Source of the DNA: Longimicrobiales bacterium
GTDB lineage: Bacteria; Gemmatimonadota; Gemmatimonadetes; Longimicrobiales; Gaopeijiaceae
Direction: 5' to 3'
Assembly (NCBI GenBank): GCA_028280205.1
Contig: JANQME010000212.1
Span: forward strand, 1-23,836
Length of the DNA stretch: 23,836 nucleotides
How positions within the stretch are numbered: position 1 is the first letter of the stretch; every line of letters begins with the position of its first letter. The notes beneath the pieces were generated by a model. The model saw only the letters and a program-made list of their open reading frames with translations. It did not search any database and was not told the DNA's origin. Positions 22,245-23,836 of the stretch are shown here, piece after piece. The translations under genes and the position numbers were made by a program.

Positions 22245-23836
22245 TCAGGTGTTCGCCAGATCCAGCGAGAGGGGCATGCGCGCCGGACGGCGGTGCATCG
22301 TGGCCTGCTCGTACGCGTACGCCAGCCGCAGCAGGACGCCCTCGCTCCAGCGACGCCCGAAGAAGAGGATCCCGACCGGCATCCCGAGCACGTAGCCGTT
22401 CGGCACCGTGATGCTCGGGTATCCCGAGATCGCCGCCGAGCCCGAGCTGCCGTAGCTCGAGCCCCCGTCGGCGACGAGGTCGGTCTTCCACGCCGGGCCC
22501 GTGGTCGGCGCGACAATCGCGTCCAGACGGTGCGTCTCCATGACCGCGTCGATGCCCCGGGCGCGGGACAGCTCGCCGGCGCTGCGCAGGGCTTCGAGGT
22601 ATTCGGGGGACTGCAGATCGCCCTTCTCTTCGGCCAGGTAGAAGATCTCCTGGCCGAAGTACGGCATCTCACGGTCGGCGCTCGCCTCGTTGAAGGCGAT
22701 GACGTCGGCGAGCGTGGCCAACCCGTTGGGTCGGCCCGACATCTCCAGATACGCCGCGAGGTCGGCCTTGAGCTCGTAGAGGAGGATCTGGAACGAGGCG
22801 CGGCTGAAGTCGGCGCGGGTCTCGATCACCGTGTCGTCGACGATCACCGCTCCGGCCGCCGACATCGCGCGGATGGCGTCCTCCATGAGGGCGTCCACGC
22901 CGGGGTGGTTGCCGAAGTGGCTCCGCTCGATGCCGATGCGGGCGCCCCGCAGGCCGTCCACGTCGAGGAGGTCGGTGTAGTCGGTGCCGGCGTACGGCGC
23001 GGAGGGCTCGGTCATCGGGTCGCGCGGGTCGGGCCCCGCGAGGGCGGAGAGGAGCGCCGCGGCATCGGCCACGGTGCGGGTCATGGGGCCCGCGGTGTCC
23101 TGCGTGTGCGCGATCGGGATGATTCCCGCCCGGCTCACGAGCCCGACCGTCGGCTTGACTCCGACCACCCCGTTCACGGAAGAGGGGCAGACGACCGAGC
23201 CGTTCGTCTCGGTCCCGATCGCGCCCGCACAGAAGTTGGCGGACACGGCCGCGCCCGACCCGGACGACGAGCCGCACGGGTTCCGATCGATCGCGAAGGC
23301 ATTGCCGCACTGTCCGCCACGGGCGCTCCAACCCGAGCTGGATCGGGTCGAGCGGATGTTCGCCCACTCGGAGAGGTTGGCCTTGGCCAGGAGGACGGCG
23401 CCGGCGTCCCGGAGTCGCGCGGCGACCCCGCTGTCCTGCGCGGCGACGTGCCCCTCGAGGGCGAGCGAGCCGGCGGTCGTCGTCATCCCGTCCGCCGTAT
23501 CGATGTTGTCCTTGAGCACGATCGGGATCCCGTGCAGCGGCCCGCGCACGTTTCCGGCCGCCCGCTCCTCGTCGAGCGAGCGTGCCACCTCGACGGCGTC
23601 CGGATTCGTCTCGATGATCGAGCGCAGGCGAGGCCCGCTCCGGTCGAGCGCCGCGATGCGGTCCAGGTAGAGCTCCGTGAGCTGCACGGCGGTGCGCTCC
23701 CCCGAGGCCATGGCGTCCGCCAGCTCCACCAGGGTCGCCTCCTCGAGCTCGAAGTCGGCGTCGACCCACCAGGCGTCTGTCCCGCTCGACGCCCGTCCGC
23801 CCGTTTCCGCGGCCGGAGCGCAGGCGGAGGGGCCGA
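22245..23836 (-). CDS. Amidase signature family hydrolase, predicted lipoprotein (5' end outside the window)
   Basis: At least 530 residues; the start lies beyond 23836. The amidase-signature triad is complete: Lys at 23513-23511 in VLKDNIDTADGMTTTAGS, the cis-Ser in GSSSGSGA at about 23270, and the nucleophile Ser at 23198-23196 in GTETNGSVVCPSS, followed by GVVGVKPTVGLVSRAGI. The C-terminal part has YPSITVPNGYVLGMPVGILFFG and the YAYEQATMHRR end found in peptide-amidase-like members. The first residues in the window (GPSACAPAAETGG) look like the end of a lipoprotein signal, with Cys at 23822-23820 as the lipid site, so the enzyme probably acts outside the cytoplasm. This excludes the tRNA-dependent GatA role in all likelihood. 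An internal GTG at 23729 should not be taken as the start, since WWVDADFELEEATL before it is the normal beginning of the catalytic domain. Confidence 0.93.
   Translation of the reverse strand, partial: GPSACAPAAETGGRASSGTDAWWVDADFELEEATLVELADAMASGERTAVQLTELYLDRIAALDRSGPRLRSIIETNPDAVEVARSLDEERAAGNVRGPLHGIPIVLKDNIDTADGMTTTAGSLALEGHVAAQDSGVAARLRDAGAVLLAKANLSEWANIRSTRSSSGWSARGGQCGNAFAIDRNPCGSSSGSGAAVSANFCAGAIGTETNGSVVCPSSVNGVVGVKPTVGLVSRAGIIPIAHTQDTAGPMTRTVADAAALLSALAGPDPRDPMTEPSAPYAGTDYTDLLDVDGLRGARIGIERSHFGNHPGVDALMEDAIRAMSAAGAVIVDDTVIETRADFSRASFQILLYELKADLAAYLEMSGRPNGLATLADVIAFNEASADREMPYFGQEIFYLAEEKGDLQSPEYLEALRSAGELSRARGIDAVMETHRLDAIVAPTTGPAWKTDLVADGGSSYGSSGSAAISGYPSITVPNGYVLGMPVGILFFGRRWSEGVLLRLAYAYEQATMHRRPARMPLSLDLANT

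Overview
The window is a GC-rich bacterial chromosome segment, densely packed with genes and without tRNA, rRNA, CRISPR array, insertion sequence or phage gene that I could see. A PadR regulator coupled to a 925-residue orphan MacB/FtsX permease (the ADOP type, known mainly from Acidobacteriota and Gemmatimonadota), exported S9 peptidases, lipoprotein hydrolases and a mitochondrial-type pyruvate dehydrogenase fit a member of Gemmatimonadota or a close relative. That placement is inference from gene content; no marker gene is present to settle it.

Layout, left to right. Positions 1-938: the tail of an unrecognised gene and a LOG-family nucleotide-processing protein. 1057-5576: a tight + strand operon lipA-pdhA-pdhB-pdhC (lipoyl synthase, E1 alpha, E1 beta, E2) whose stop and start codons overlap or lie 1 base apart. 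5596-6808: a small membrane protein and an LCMT/TcmP-like methyltransferase on the - strand. 6943-8431: a lipoprotein amidohydrolase of the YtcJ type that looks broken by an internal deletion. 8451-11962: a lipoprotein serpin divergent from an exported S9 prolyl-oligopeptidase-like enzyme, with a 12-bp palindrome between them. 12035-15183: the PadR-ADOP permease pair behind an AT-rich promoter/operator. 15300-18216: a small lipoprotein, then a GNAT-like protein and a glycosyltransferase overlapping on the - strand. 18406-20349: lpdA (E3) and a MarR regulator. 20346-23836: a long-form ispH, fxsA, and a lipoprotein amidase that runs off the window.

How the genes work together. The clearest system is 2-oxo acid oxidation: LipA makes the lipoyl cofactor carried by the E2 lipoyl domain, E1 alpha/beta and E2 sit directly downstream, and E3 (lpdA), which reoxidises the lipoyl arm, is about 13 kb away in its own unit. 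The rest is a mix of envelope and exported hydrolase functions with an inhibitor (serpin), two small regulators, and one isoprenoid enzyme. The observations most worth a second look are the amidohydrolase missing its HxH metal-binding segment, the serpin with a Cys-containing reactive loop, the stand-alone lipoprotein at 15300, the methyltransferase whose conserved N-terminus has no ordinary start codon, and the PadR promoter/operator.
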